Shown: in pieces, positions 25,578 to 35,182 of the stretch
Layout of the letters: every line of letters starts with the position of its first letter
Numbering within the stretch: position 1 is the stretch's first letter
NCBI GenBank assembly: GCA_949282305.1
Contig: CASDPB010000021.1
Location: 1-64,000 of the forward strand
Reading direction: 5' to 3'
From: an uncultured Lentisphaeria bacterium
Lineage (GTDB): Bacteria > Verrucomicrobiota > Lentisphaeria > Victivallales > UBA1829
Length of the DNA: 64,000 nt
The notes under the pieces: model-generated
What the model saw: the letters and a program-made list of their open reading frames with translations, nothing else
Databases searched by the model: none
What the model was told of the DNA's origin: nothing
Program-made: the position numbers and the translations under genes

Positions 25578-27338
25578 TCACTGCGCATCACCGGATTCCC
25601 CATGTTTCATTCCTGCATTGAGAAGAATCTTGTAACTTTTCCAGTTCAATGCGGCAATCGCCAGAACGAACAGGAAAAGCGCTCCGCAGAACCCGATGAA
25701 GACATCCCCGTAAAGCGTGTAGAACGTCGGTTTCGGGTCACGCGGAACGGCAACATTCAGCGTTGCGCTCCCGCGTCCGCGCCATGAGGGGTCGGGCCGC
25801 CCGTCTTTTTCCATCGGAGCGGCGGAAACCTGCCCGTTCTGCAGAATCACGGCGGAATAGTCGAGATTGCCGCAGCGGATCATCGGAAGCCGTGTCTCGA
25901 CTGTCCGGAAAATGGAATTCGCGAAGTGCTGGGCGGGCTCGAAACTGTTCGGATACCATGCGTCGTTTGTGATGACCAGCAGAACATTCGCCCCGTTTCT
26001 CGCGTGGTTCCGCGAAACGTAAGCATACACGTCCTCGTAGCAGATGGAAACTCCGGCGCGCACATCCGGCGCCAGTTCCAGCGAGTTGAACTGTCTGCCG
26101 CGCGTGAGGTTGCGCCCCATTCCCGCCGCTCTCGCGAGCCAGGGGAAAGTCTCGCTGTAAGGCACATACTCCCCGAACGGCACAATGTGCTCCTTGCTGT
26201 AATAATCGGCAATTCCCCGTCCGGGTTTCAGCAGGAGCGCCGAATTGTAAATATCCACCTTTCCCGGATCGGCGGCGTTCCTTTCCAGCAAAATCGTGCC
26301 GAGCACAAACGGCACCTGATATTTCAGCAGCATCGAAAGCACTTCCATCCGGTAGCGGCTTGAAAATTCAGACATGGCGTTATAGGAGCAAGGCACCGCC
26401 GTTTCCGGCCAGATCACCACGTCCGGCTTCTCCTTTCCTTCCTGAAACAGCGATTTGCTCAGCCCGACGCAGACCTCCAGTGCCTCCGCCGTCTTCTCCG
26501 CGTCCGCATTTCTGCGCTGGGAGAGATTCGGCTGAACAATTCCCGCTTTGAACGGAATCGAATCCCTGAACTCCGCACGGCGCTGTTTCAGCAGAGTTGC
26601 GCCGAACGTCATGGAAAGAAGCAGCAGGGCGCAGGCGAACATCGCAGGATAAGGTCTGCGGTATCTGCGATCCTTCGACGGAAGGCAGATGGACTTGAGG
26701 GCAAGTCCGATGGAAACATTGATCATCACGATCAGGAAGCTGACGCCGTAAACGCCTGTATATTCGCAGATCTGAATCACGCCGATGTTTTTCCACTGGC
26801 TTGCGGCAAGATAGTTCCAGGGCAGCCCCGTGAACAGCCAGGACTTTGTCCATTCAAGTATGCACCACCATGACGCAAGCGCAAGACAGAACAGAATTTC
26901 CAGAAACGGATTGAACTGCCGGAACTCCCGAACCTCCTCCGCCCCTTTGAGCCGGATGTCCGCCGGATAAAGCAGGTTTTTATACAGAAACGGCACAGCC
27001 AGCGCCCAGAGAGTCGGGAAAACCGCAAGAAGAAGACAGAGTATGAACGGGATGAACACCATGATCTCGCGCAGCCAGAAAAAAGAGGTCAGAGTCCATG
27101 CGTAGCTCCAGGCATAGGCATAGAGCAGAACGCGCTTCGGACGGTGGAAAATTCCAACGGCAAAGAGCGGCAGAAGCCCGAACCACGCAAGAAAAGAGAA
27201 AGACACCTCCTCGAAAATGCCGGCGTAAAGCCAGCCGCAAAGCCCCATCAGGAGCAGTTCCAGTAAAATTCTGAGCCGTCCGGAGGCAAAGGCAAGACGC
27301 CTTCCCTCCCGCAGTTTCAGGCTGTCAGGAGTTTCCAT
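25578..27338 (-). CDS. lnt: Apolipoprotein N-acyltransferase
   Basis: Protein of 586 residues. Lnt adds the third acyl chain to the N-terminal Cys of lipoproteins at the periplasmic face of the inner membrane. The N-terminal half has about six to eight membrane helices. The C-terminal half is a nitrilase-fold domain with the catalytic triad in its usual context: Glu312 (WPETAVP), Lys382 (YYSKEHIVPFGEYVP) and Cys433 (GVSICYEDVY). Slightly longer than the E. coli enzyme, mostly in the first half. It is divergent from nadB and may serve the several lipoproteins seen in this window. Confidence 0.93.
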   Translation of the reverse strand: METPDSLKLREGRRLAFASGRLRILLELLLMGLCGWLYAGIFEEVSFSFLAWFGLLPLFAVGIFHRPKRVLLYAYAWSYAWTLTSFFWLREIMVFIPFILCLLLAVFPTLWALAVPFLYKNLLYPADIRLKGAEEVREFRQFNPFLEILFCLALASWWCILEWTKSWLFTGLPWNYLAASQWKNIGVIQICEYTGVYGVSFLIVMINVSIGLALKSICLPSKDRRYRRPYPAMFACALLLLSMTFGATLLKQRRAEFRDSIPFKAGIVQPNLSQRRNADAEKTAEALEVCVGLSKSLFQEGKEKPDVVIWPETAVPCSYNAMSEFSSRYRMEVLSMLLKYQVPFVLGTILLERNAADPGKVDIYNSALLLKPGRGIADYYSKEHIVPFGEYVPYSETFPWLARAAGMGRNLTRGRQFNSLELAPDVRAGVSICYEDVYAYVSRNHARNGANVLLVITNDAWYPNSFEPAQHFANSIFRTVETRLPMIRCGNLDYSAVILQNGQVSAAPMEKDGRPDPSWRGRGSATLNVAVPRDPKPTFYTLYGDVFIGFCGALFLFVLAIAALNWKSYKILLNAGMKHGESGDAQ

Positions 27339-27451
27339 ATCAAAAAAATCCCATGAAAGTTATGTTAAAAATTCGCAAAATCACCAAACGGGATGTAATT
27401 TACCTGTTTTATGTGAAAAATAAAAGCGCAAATGGAAAAAGGCGTGAAAAA

Positions 27452-29119
27452 ATGGATTCCAATCAAGAAATGTTTTTTGAGCATCTGGTCATAGGAAGCG
27501 GGCTAGCCGGACTTTCCAGCGCTCTGATGCTTGCAGAAAAATGCGACGGCGAAATCGCGGTCGTCACCAAAGGCGCCGTGGAAGAGTGCAACAGCAGACT
27601 CGCCCAGGGCGGCATTGCATGCGTGACGGATCAGGAAGATACCTTTGATGAACATATTGCCGATACCATCAATGCGGGGGATCACCTCTGCAACCCGGAA
27701 AGCGTCAGAAGCATCGTCGAGGCAGGTCCGGAACGGATTCAATGGCTTACGGAAATCGGAACTCATTTCACCACACGCGGTGAACTCGGAGACCAGAACG
27801 AGGCGCATAAAGACGAATTCGACCTCGGGCGCGAAGGCGGGCACAAGAAACGCCGCGTAATCCATGCCGGAGACATCACCGGGGAAGAGGTGGAACGGGC
27901 ACTCATCGAAGCCTGCCGCAAAAATCAGCGCATTCACATCTTCGAGCACCACAGCGCAGTCGATCTGATTACTACAGCGCGTCTCGGCTGGATGGGCGCG
28001 GACACCTGTCTCGGTGCGTATGTGCTTGACATTAAAAATGAAAAGGTCAAGACCTTCCTTTCCTACAGCACCTCGCTTGCGACGGGCGGATGCGGCAAAG
28101 TCTATCTCTGCACCTGCAATTCGGACGTCGCCTGCGGCGCCGGAGTCGCCATGGGATACCGCGCCCATGCAAAAATAGCCAACATGGAATTCTACCAGTT
28201 CCACCCCACGCTGCTTTACCATCCGAAGGTGCGTTCGTTCCTGATAAGCGAGGCGCTGCGCGGCGAAGGCGGAACCCTGAAGATGCAGTACCGCAGGGGC
28301 GAATATACGCCGTTCATGCAGAATTATCACGAAATGAAGAGTCTGGCGCCCCGCGACGTGGTGGCACGGGCGATCGACAATGAACTCAAACGGACGGGAC
28401 AGGTCTGCGCATATCTGGACATGACGCACAAAAGCGAAGACTTCCTCCGCAAGCGTTTCCCCCGCATTTTCGCGCAGTGTCTCGAACTTGGAATCAACAT
28501 TGCGGAACAGCCGATTCCGGTCGTTCCCGGTGCGCATTTCAGCTGCGGCGGCGTGCAGACGGATCTTCACGGCTTTTCCGGAATCAACGGTCTGTATGTG
28601 GTCGGTGAAACGGCATGTACCGGACTCCACGGCGCGAACCGTCTCGCCAGCAACAGTCTGCTTGAAGCGATTGTGATGCCGAACCGCTCCGCGCAGCATA
28701 TCGCGGAAAATCTGGAACACCTCCGTGCCATCCGTCCGAGTCATGCGATACCGCAGTGGACGACCGGCGATGCGCGGAACTCCGACGAGCAGATCGTCAT
28801 CTCCCACAACTGGGACGAAATCCGCCGCTTCATGTGGGACTATGTGGGAATCGTGCGCACGGACAAGCGTCTGGAGCGCGCCAAAACCCGTATCCGCAAC
28901 ATTCAGAAGGAAATCGAAAAATATTACTGGGACTTCCACATTACAAGTGATTTGATCGAACTGCGCAACATCGCCACGGTCGCCGAGCTGATTATTGATT
29001 CGGCGATGCTCCGTCACGAAAGCCGCGGTCTGCATTACAATGCGGATTATCCGCACCGCGATCCTGCAATGGACGGAGTCGATACCATTATTCAGAAACC
29101 CTATACCACACAGTTCTAA
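27452..29119 (+). CDS. nadB: L-aspartate oxidase
   Basis: Protein of 555 residues that oxidises L-aspartate to iminoaspartate, the first step of NAD synthesis, with FAD. The dinucleotide motif IGSGLAGLSSAL is at the N-terminus. SRLAQGGIA, HFSCGGVQTDLHG, GLYVVGETACTGLHGANRLASNSLLEA and a C-terminal helical domain match NadB. The ATG at 27452 is preferred because the extra upstream residues are not family-like and AAGGCGTG lies before it. Under anaerobic conditions fumarate would be the electron acceptor. nadA and nadC are not in the window. pcnB follows 12 bases later. Confidence 0.92.
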   Translation: MDSNQEMFFEHLVIGSGLAGLSSALMLAEKCDGEIAVVTKGAVEECNSRLAQGGIACVTDQEDTFDEHIADTINAGDHLCNPESVRSIVEAGPERIQWLTEIGTHFTTRGELGDQNEAHKDEFDLGREGGHKKRRVIHAGDITGEEVERALIEACRKNQRIHIFEHHSAVDLITTARLGWMGADTCLGAYVLDIKNEKVKTFLSYSTSLATGGCGKVYLCTCNSDVACGAGVAMGYRAHAKIANMEFYQFHPTLLYHPKVRSFLISEALRGEGGTLKMQYRRGEYTPFMQNYHEMKSLAPRDVVARAIDNELKRTGQVCAYLDMTHKSEDFLRKRFPRIFAQCLELGINIAEQPIPVVPGAHFSCGGVQTDLHGFSGINGLYVVGETACTGLHGANRLASNSLLEAIVMPNRSAQHIAENLEHLRAIRPSHAIPQWTTGDARNSDEQIVISHNWDEIRRFMWDYVGIVRTDKRLERAKTRIRNIQKEIEKYYWDFHITSDLIELRNIATVAELIIDSAMLRHESRGLHYNADYPHRDPAMDGVDTIIQKPYTTQF

Positions 29120-29131
29120 GCTGAAGTCATT

Positions 29132-30382
29132 ATGCAGTTACGTCCGAAAATCGCTCCATACATCATAGAAATCATTTCCCAGCTCCAGAATGCAGGTTAC
29201 GAAGCATACATCGTCGGCGGCGCGGTCCGCGACTTTCTGCTGAACCGTCAGCCGAAGGATTACGACCTGTCCACATCCGCCACGCCCGAACAAATCAAAA
29301 AAGTCTTCCGGGACCGTCATGTTCTCATCATAGGCAAGCGTTTCCGTCTGGTTCACCTGCACCATCACGGAGAAATCATTGAAATCAGCACGTTCCGCAG
29401 ACGTCCGCCGGATCAGACGGAGCTGCGCCGTCCCGGAAAACAGGCTCCCGAGCACATGATCTTCCTGGACAACGAATTCGGCACGGCGGAGGAGGACGCA
29501 TGGCGGCGTGATTTCACCATCAACGCGATATTCTATGATCCGGTCAACGACAAGATCGTGGACTATACCGGCATGGGCATGAAAGACCTTGCCGCAAAGA
29601 CCGTCCGTTCCATCGGCGATCCCGTCCTGCGTTTTGAGGAAGACCCCGTCCGCATTCTGCGCGCTTTGAAACTCGTCGGGCAGTACGGCTTCGCAATGGA
29701 TCCGGAAACAAAGTCGGCAGTCACCGGATGCCTTGATTTCATCGTTCACGCTTCGGCGTCGCGCATGACGCTCGAACTGGAAAAGATTCTGAAAAATCCT
29801 TACGGTCACCTGATTCTTGAGACATTCCACAGATACGGTTTCCTGAAACGTTTTCTCCCGTTCGTCGATTCCTGCTGGGGAACTCCGGCATGTGACTACA
29901 TGATGAAACTGCTGGAGGAACGCAATCAGCGCATTCTCGAAGGCAAATACCGCGAGAGCATTTCGCTTGCAATGTCGATCATGACTCTTCCGTTTGCCGA
30001 AAAGCTGATTTCCGGGCGGGAACCGGGACAGCTCTGGAACTATCTCCCCGACATTGCCGAAGATTTGCGCCAGATCCTTCTGAAAGTGCTCAGACCGGGA
30101 ACCCCCACCAAACGCGCGGTGGCGGCGGCGGTCCGCACGCTGATGCTTCAGGAACGGGTCAAGAATCTGATGATAAGAAAACTGGCCTCCCACCCCGGCT
30201 ACCCTCATGCCAGGGAACTTGGCATCATCCAGAACAATGTCATGTGGAAATTCTGGCACTATGAGGAACAGCTTCCGCCGCCGGAGCCGCGCAGTGAAAA
30301 ACGCCGGCGCGGACGCAGACACGGCAGAAGACGGGCGGACGTTCCCGTCCCCGTCGTCGAAGCCGCCGGAACAGCGCAGTGA
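29132..30382 (+). CDS. pcnB: Poly(A) polymerase PcnB-type nucleotidyltransferase
   Basis: Protein of 416 residues. Class II nucleotidyltransferase motifs at the N-terminus: VGGAVRDFLL and the catalytic DxD in KDYDLSTSATPEQ, then FRLVHLHHHGEIIEISTFRR and EDAWRRDFTINAIFYD. The helical neck/body follows. The tail (about 385-405) is very basic (EKRRRGRRHGRRRADV), typical of PcnB rather than of tRNA CCA-adding enzymes, and would bind RNA. PcnB tails RNAs for decay. It is probably cotranscribed with nadB. Confidence 0.85.
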   Translation: MQLRPKIAPYIIEIISQLQNAGYEAYIVGGAVRDFLLNRQPKDYDLSTSATPEQIKKVFRDRHVLIIGKRFRLVHLHHHGEIIEISTFRRRPPDQTELRRPGKQAPEHMIFLDNEFGTAEEDAWRRDFTINAIFYDPVNDKIVDYTGMGMKDLAAKTVRSIGDPVLRFEEDPVRILRALKLVGQYGFAMDPETKSAVTGCLDFIVHASASRMTLELEKILKNPYGHLILETFHRYGFLKRFLPFVDSCWGTPACDYMMKLLEERNQRILEGKYRESISLAMSIMTLPFAEKLISGREPGQLWNYLPDIAEDLRQILLKVLRPGTPTKRAVAAAVRTLMLQERVKNLMIRKLASHPGYPHARELGIIQNNVMWKFWHYEEQLPPPEPRSEKRRRGRRHGRRRADVPVPVVEAAGTAQ

Positions 30383-30414
30383 CCCGGACAGTCGGAAAAT
30401 AAGAGGTGGAACTC

Positions 30415-30726
30415 ATGAAACCGTTACGGAAACTTCTGCTGATTCTGATCTGTCTGCCGGTCTGCGTGATTCTGTTTTTCCTGCTGATTCCGGTTCTGCT
30501 GATTCTGATGATTTTCTTCTCGCTGCTGTCCAACCGCGGCTGGAGCGGCGGACTGCGCTGGTACAGTTCCACGTCCTTCCCGCGCGGCGGCAGGCAGCCG
30601 GCATCCCCTGCCCCGGAGAAAGATTCCGCAGACTGCGACATCGAATGCACTGTAATCGACTCCAAAATCGTGGATCCGTCCGCCCCCGGAAAGTCCGCCG
30701 GGCAGCTGGGAAACGGCGATTCCTGA
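30415..30726 (+). CDS. Small membrane protein of unknown function
   Basis: Protein of 103 residues: a long hydrophobic region (about 7-37, ICLPVCVILFFLLIPVLLI) enough for one or two membrane helices, then a polar Ser/Pro-rich tail. AGAGGTGG precedes the ATG at 30415; a GTG nine bases upstream is less well placed. No family recognised. It lies between pcnB and the SIS operon. Confidence 0.5.
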   Translation: MKPLRKLLLILICLPVCVILFFLLIPVLLILMIFFSLLSNRGWSGGLRWYSSTSFPRGGRQPASPAPEKDSADCDIECTVIDSKIVDPSAPGKSAGQLGNGDS

Positions 30727-30736
30727 TTCCTCCTGA

Positions 30737-30780
30737 TTGATTTTTCTGAAAAACAAATTATTTTATCGGAAAAACAAATT
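30737..30780 (+). promoter_or_regulatory. Promoter with two phased direct repeats before the SIS operon
   Basis: TTGATT (30737-30742), 16-base spacer and TATTTT (30759-30764). The 12-mer GAAAAACAAATT occurs exactly at 30748-30759 and again at 30769-30780, 21 bases apart, which is two helical turns. One copy ends on the -10 box and the other covers the start region, so a protein binding both on one face would control initiation. Confidence 0.55.
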
Positions 30781-30795
30781 CACGGGGAATACATC

Positions 30796-31539
30796 ATGGA
30801 TCAGATCATCTCAGATTATCTGCAGAGTGCCGAGGCAGTGCTGAAAGCCGCCGCCGGAGAGGAAAAGGCGTTGAAACAGGCGGCGCAGATCATTGCGGAC
30901 GCCTATGCGGCGAACCATAAGATTTATATTTTCGGATGCACGCACTCCGCAATTCTTGCAGAGGATGTATTTTACCGTGCTGGCGCTCCGGCGTTCTGGC
31001 GTCCGCTGTGGGGACCGGGCATGAGCATCACGACGACTCCGGGCTTCCTGACAAGCGCCGTGGAACACAGCGAGGAAATCGGAAACGAGGTCATACGCTG
31101 TTCCCAAATGGCGGAGGGCGACGTTCTGGTTCTCGCTTCGACTTCCGGCAAAAACGGCGCGCCGGTCGCCGTCGCGGACTCCGCATTGAAACGGGGCGCA
31201 AAGCTGATTATTCTGACCTCCTCCGACTACAGGAACCAGAAAGGAAACCATTCCGCAATCCCGAACCTGTGGGCTTTTGAAGACAGGGCGGTCATCATCG
31301 ACAACCATGTTCCGTGCGGGGACGCCTCCATCAAAGTAAAGGAGTGTCCAATGGGCCCCGTCTCCACCATCGCAGGTTCCTTCCTCATGCACACGCTCTC
31401 GGCACTCGCCATTGAAAAGATCATGGAAAAGGGATTGACCCCTCCGGTGTTCCTGAGTTCCAACGCGCCCGGCGGACTTGCACACAACCGGAAACTGCTG
31501 GAAGATCCCGCGATCCGCGGCGCCTTCCTGCTCCCATAA
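30796..31539 (+). CDS. SIS-domain sugar-binding protein (UPF0309-like)
   Basis: Protein of 247 residues with a sugar isomerase (SIS) fold: KIYIFGCTHSAILAEDVFYRAG forms the phosphosugar-binding loop, followed by GDVLVLASTSGKNGAPVAVA, a second SIS signature. Similar proteins are annotated as UPF0309 and bind phosphorylated sugars. The AT-rich leader has a clear operator-like repeat. It is 14 bases upstream of an FGGY kinase, and a macrodomain gene overlaps that, so the three form an operon. The sugar is not known. Confidence 0.8.
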   Translation: MDQIISDYLQSAEAVLKAAAGEEKALKQAAQIIADAYAANHKIYIFGCTHSAILAEDVFYRAGAPAFWRPLWGPGMSITTTPGFLTSAVEHSEEIGNEVIRCSQMAEGDVLVLASTSGKNGAPVAVADSALKRGAKLIILTSSDYRNQKGNHSAIPNLWAFEDRAVIIDNHVPCGDASIKVKECPMGPVSTIAGSFLMHTLSALAIEKIMEKGLTPPVFLSSNAPGGLAHNRKLLEDPAIRGAFLLP

Positions 31540-31553
31540 GGCGGCGGTGAAGC

Positions 31554-32981
31554 ATGGCACGGATTGTCTCCATCGACATCGGCACCAGCCGGATCAAAGT
31601 CGCTCTCTTCGACGAAACGGGAAATATGAGCTCCCTGCTGAGCCGCCGCCTCGACCGCGCGGCGGCTCCCGACACACAGGATGCCGTTCAATGGTTCGAC
31701 GTAACGGCAGCCCTCCTGCGGGAGCTGAACTCCGCCGGCAGGGAAAAGGTCGATGCGGTCGTGCTTACGGGAAACATGCACGCGCTTCTCGGAGTTGACC
31801 GGGACGGTTCCCCCGTCGCCCCCGCACAACTGTGGAGCGACGGCTCCGCGCAGGAGGAATCCGACCGACTGAACACCCTTTTCCGCGACACCTTGCTGGA
31901 ACGTTTCGGAAACGCTTCCGCACCGGTCTTCACGCTTCCCAAGATCATGCGCATGAGAAAGAGGACGCCGGAACTGTATGCGAAAACGGTCAAATTTCTG
32001 CAAAGCAAAGACTATATCGCCTATCGTCTGACGGGAAATTTCGTAACCGATCCTTCCGACGCTTCGGGAACTCTCGCAATGGAGCTGGACTCGAAACAGT
32101 GGTCCGCTCCCCTGCTGGACGAACTGCGGCTCGACGTCGGCAAACTGCCCGATATCCTGCCCTCCGCCGCAACCTGCGGCAGAATTACTGCGGAAGCCGC
32201 TTCGCTGACAGGACTTGCACAGGGGACACCGGTCATTACCGGCGCCGGCGACCTCGCCAGTGCGGCGGTCGGCGGAGGCGTCAACACCTCCACGCTCTCC
32301 CTGACACTCGGAACCGCCGGACAGCTTCTCGGCACCGGCATTCCGGGATGCGGCAGGAAACTTGCGGGCAGACTGTTCGTGTTCGCCCATGCCGACCCGG
32401 CGTATGAACTTTATCTCGGTTCCGTCCCGTCCGGCGGCTTCTCCTTTGAATGGCTCGCCAGACTCCACAATATCTCCGTGGACGAATTTTTCCATCTCGC
32501 GCAGCAGGTTCCGCTTACGGAGGAACTGCCGCTTTTCCTGCCTTATCTCCTCGGACGCGGCGCACCCTATATGGACTATACGCCCTGCGGAGCCTGGCTG
32601 AATCTGAAGGCTTCGCACACGCTTGCCGAGCTCTGCCGCGCGGCGGTATTCGGCACATTGTGTCCGCTGCGCCAGTGCGCCGACCTGATGGAGAAACTCG
32701 CGGGCAAACGCCCGAACCTGGTGCTTCAGGCACTTGCCTGCCGGGAAAATGCGGTCAGGATTTCCGCAGGGGCGCTTTTCCGGCAGAAAAAGCTGATTCC
32801 GGCAAATTCCGAGGCGTCGCTTCTCGGCGGCGCCGTCATCGCAGCGACGGCGCTCGGCATCTATCCCGATCTGGAATCGGCGGGCGGAGCAATGGTGAAA
32901 AGTTCCGAAACAGATTTGAAACATGATGAACGGGCGGAACTGATGTTCCGGCGTTTTCTGAAACAGGAGGTGCTCCAGTGA
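31554..32981 (+). CDS. FGGY-family carbohydrate kinase
   Basis: Protein of 475 residues. The N-terminal ATPase domain begins VSIDIGTSRIKVALFDETG. TGNMHALLGVD and QLWSDGSAQEE, then ITGAGDLASAAVGGG with TLSLTLGTAGQL, mark the two actin-like lobes, and LGGAVIAATALGIYPD the last phosphate region. Length and motifs fit the xylulokinase/sedoheptulose kinase group, but the substrate cannot be assigned. It would phosphorylate the sugar handled by the upstream SIS protein. The last codons overlap the macrodomain gene (GTGA). Confidence 0.85.
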   Translation: MARIVSIDIGTSRIKVALFDETGNMSSLLSRRLDRAAAPDTQDAVQWFDVTAALLRELNSAGREKVDAVVLTGNMHALLGVDRDGSPVAPAQLWSDGSAQEESDRLNTLFRDTLLERFGNASAPVFTLPKIMRMRKRTPELYAKTVKFLQSKDYIAYRLTGNFVTDPSDASGTLAMELDSKQWSAPLLDELRLDVGKLPDILPSAATCGRITAEAASLTGLAQGTPVITGAGDLASAAVGGGVNTSTLSLTLGTAGQLLGTGIPGCGRKLAGRLFVFAHADPAYELYLGSVPSGGFSFEWLARLHNISVDEFFHLAQQVPLTEELPLFLPYLLGRGAPYMDYTPCGAWLNLKASHTLAELCRAAVFGTLCPLRQCADLMEKLAGKRPNLVLQALACRENAVRISAGALFRQKKLIPANSEASLLGGAVIAATALGIYPDLESAGGAMVKSSETDLKHDERAELMFRRFLKQEVLQ

Positions 32982-33475
32982 AAGTCAAGGCGATCGCAGG
33001 CGATATCACGAAACTTCCGGTGGACGCCATCGTCAATGCGGCGAACTGTTCGCTTCTCGGCGGCGGAGGCGTGGACGGCGCGATTCACCGTGCCGCCGGT
33101 CCCGGACTTCTGGAGGAGTGCCGTAAATTCGGGGGATGCCGCACCGGGGAAGCCGTAATCACTTCCGCCTGTCGTCTGCCCTGCCGTTATGTCATTCACA
33201 CGCCGGGTCCCGTCTGGCGCGGCGGAACGCATCATGAGCCGGAACTTCTGGCGGCATATTACCGGAATTCCCTGAGGCGCGCGGAAGAAAAACAGTGCCG
33301 ATCTGTGGCATTTCCCTGCATTTCCACGGGAGTTTACCGCTACCCCGCGGAACTTGCCGCACAAGTCGCCGTGGACGTTGTCTGTCATTGGAGCGGGAAC
33401 TTTCCGGAAGAAGTGATTTTCTGCTGTTTTCAGGAGCGGGATCTGAATATCTACCGGCATTATCTGGCAGAGTGA
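32978..33475 (+). CDS. Macrodomain protein (ADP-ribose/O-acetyl-ADP-ribose hydrolase type)
   Basis: Protein of 165 residues, a single macrodomain. Motifs: GDITKLPVDAIVNAANCSLLGGGGVDGAIH at the N-terminus binds ADP-ribose, and FPCISTGVYRYP is the second loop, both as in YmdB-type enzymes. It starts with GTG overlapping the kinase stop by four bases, so translation is coupled. Such enzymes remove ADP-ribose from proteins or hydrolyse O-acetyl-ADP-ribose; its place in a sugar kinase operon is unusual. Confidence 0.88.
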   Translation: MKVKAIAGDITKLPVDAIVNAANCSLLGGGGVDGAIHRAAGPGLLEECRKFGGCRTGEAVITSACRLPCRYVIHTPGPVWRGGTHHEPELLAAYYRNSLRRAEEKQCRSVAFPCISTGVYRYPAELAAQVAVDVVCHWSGNFPEEVIFCCFQERDLNIYRHYLAE

Positions 33476-33583
33476 AGAAACGGCAAAGAACCGGCGGACA
33501 GAAGACGCCTCCTTGACGGTCTGCCGGAAAAAGGAATCCGTATTATTTTTCTCCGTCCGGTTGAAAAAGACGGATGGGCTGAT

Positions 33584-35182
33584 ATGGTAAGAAGGAAGAC
33601 CGCAACGACCGGAAAGGCGGGGGACAGATTGAAATTTTTAATGAAAAAAGCATGGGGAATCGGGGCATGGCTCTTCATCCTCTGCACTGCGTCAGGGGGA
33701 ATCATGATTACTTTCAGCGGATGTTCCACGGATTCAGGCTCCTATCACGACAACAAGACTTATCCGAGCGCACTGTATGGAAACATCACCCGGCGTTCTT
33801 TCGCCTATGAGGGACCGGCGCGGAACCCGGTGATCGTCATTCACGGACTGCTGGGGGCGCGTCTGGAAGACATCGACGCAAAAGAGAACATCTGGGGAAA
33901 TTTCGCTCTTTCGGAAATGATGTCCGGGGAGAAATTCGGACGGCTGGCGCATCCTATGGGAAACGGCAGACAGCTCAAGGATCTTCACAGCAGCGTCAAA
34001 GCCGCCGGACTTCTTGAAAAGGCGGAAATCCAGGTCGCGGGCGTTCAGTTCCGGCTTGACAATTATGACATTCTCGTCAAGACTCTCGAAGACTGCGGAT
34101 ATGTTCCCGACACCAGGCCGCTTCCGGAAAACAAGCATTTCCACTCCCTCTTCATCTTCTATTACGACTGGCGGCGCGATATTTCCGAAAATGCGGTCGA
34201 GCTGGAAAAATTCATCAGGAAACAGCGCGCCTACCTCCGGAAAGAGTATGAACAGCTCTACGGACTCAAAGACTACAACGTCCGGTTTGACCTGATCGCG
34301 CACAGCATGGGCGGGCTGCTCGCACGCTATTTCGTGCGTTACGGGGGCACGCTTCTGCCGGAAAAAGAGGAGGACACTCTGCCTGTGACCTGGGACGGAG
34401 GAAAATATGTCAACAAGGTCGTCATCATCGGCACGCCGAATGCGGGTTATGTCGACACGCTTCTGGAACTGACCGAGGGGCTGCGCCTGGTCACGGCGTC
34501 GCCGGCGTATCCCAAAGCGGTGATCGGTTCGTTCCCCTCCTACTATCAGATGCTTCCCAATGCGGAGGGCAAACATATCGTATGGGAGGACTCGAAAGAA
34601 CCCGTCGATTATTTCGCGTTGGAAACCTGGCTGAAACTCAAGTGGGGGCTTGCCGACCCGAAACAGGACAAATGGCTGAAGAAGATCATGCCGGAAGTCG
34701 CTACGGCAAAGGAGCGCCGCAGCGCCGCGATAGACCATCTGGACAAGTGTCTGCGCAGAGCACGCCAGTTCAAAAAGGCAATGCAGATCCATGCCGAGGC
34801 GTATCCGGACAATATCGCCGTTTATCTGATCGCGGGAGATGCGGTTCCGACAAATCATACGCTTGGCGTCAATCCGAAGGACGGCACTCTCAAAGTGCTG
34901 GACCGCGATGCCGGAGACGGGAAGATCACTGCCGCAAGCGCAAGGCTGGATCTGCGCGACGGCGGCGACTGGCTGTTTTTCACGGATTCGCCGATCAACT
35001 GGAGCGGAGTCTACTATTTTCAAGGCTCTCACATGGGAATCATGAACAGCGAAGTATTCAATTCCAATCTGCGATTCATCCTGATGGGACTTCCGACTCC
35101 CCGCCAGAGATGCGCCAGAGACGAATACAGGAACCTGATTAAAAAGGCGGACGAGTATCAGAATGGCATCCGCGGAAAATAA
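33584..35182 (+). CDS. LCAT-like lipoprotein lipase/acyltransferase
   Basis: Protein of 532 residues from the ATG at 33584; a later start (for example ATG 33641) is possible because no clear ribosome-binding site marks either. A hydrophobic stretch ends in the lipobox TFSGC with Cys47. The alpha/beta-hydrolase domain follows: VIVIHGLLGA (oxyanion side), YDWRRD at 194-199, a hallmark of lecithin:cholesterol acyltransferase-like enzymes, and the nucleophile Ser241 in AHSMGG. The acid may lie near AVYLIAGDAVPTN and the His near GSHMGIM. It probably works on lipids at the outer membrane or in the periplasm. It overlaps the next gene by 20 bases. Confidence 0.75.
   Translation: MVRRKTATTGKAGDRLKFLMKKAWGIGAWLFILCTASGGIMITFSGCSTDSGSYHDNKTYPSALYGNITRRSFAYEGPARNPVIVIHGLLGARLEDIDAKENIWGNFALSEMMSGEKFGRLAHPMGNGRQLKDLHSSVKAAGLLEKAEIQVAGVQFRLDNYDILVKTLEDCGYVPDTRPLPENKHFHSLFIFYYDWRRDISENAVELEKFIRKQRAYLRKEYEQLYGLKDYNVRFDLIAHSMGGLLARYFVRYGGTLLPEKEEDTLPVTWDGGKYVNKVVIIGTPNAGYVDTLLELTEGLRLVTASPAYPKAVIGSFPSYYQMLPNAEGKHIVWEDSKEPVDYFALETWLKLKWGLADPKQDKWLKKIMPEVATAKERRSAAIDHLDKCLRRARQFKKAMQIHAEAYPDNIAVYLIAGDAVPTNHTLGVNPKDGTLKVLDRDAGDGKITAASARLDLRDGGDWLFFTDSPINWSGVYYFQGSHMGIMNSEVFNSNLRFILMGLPTPRQRCARDEYRNLIKKADEYQNGIRGK

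Noticed and set aside
25377-25787. A 136-codon plus-strand frame
   Set aside because: It runs into the 3' end of lnt in antisense and its product has no recognisable feature.
27503-29056. A 517-codon open frame opposite nadB
   Set aside because: nadB carries complete FAD and active-site motifs in the other strand; the antisense product is Arg/His/Phe-rich without any domain.
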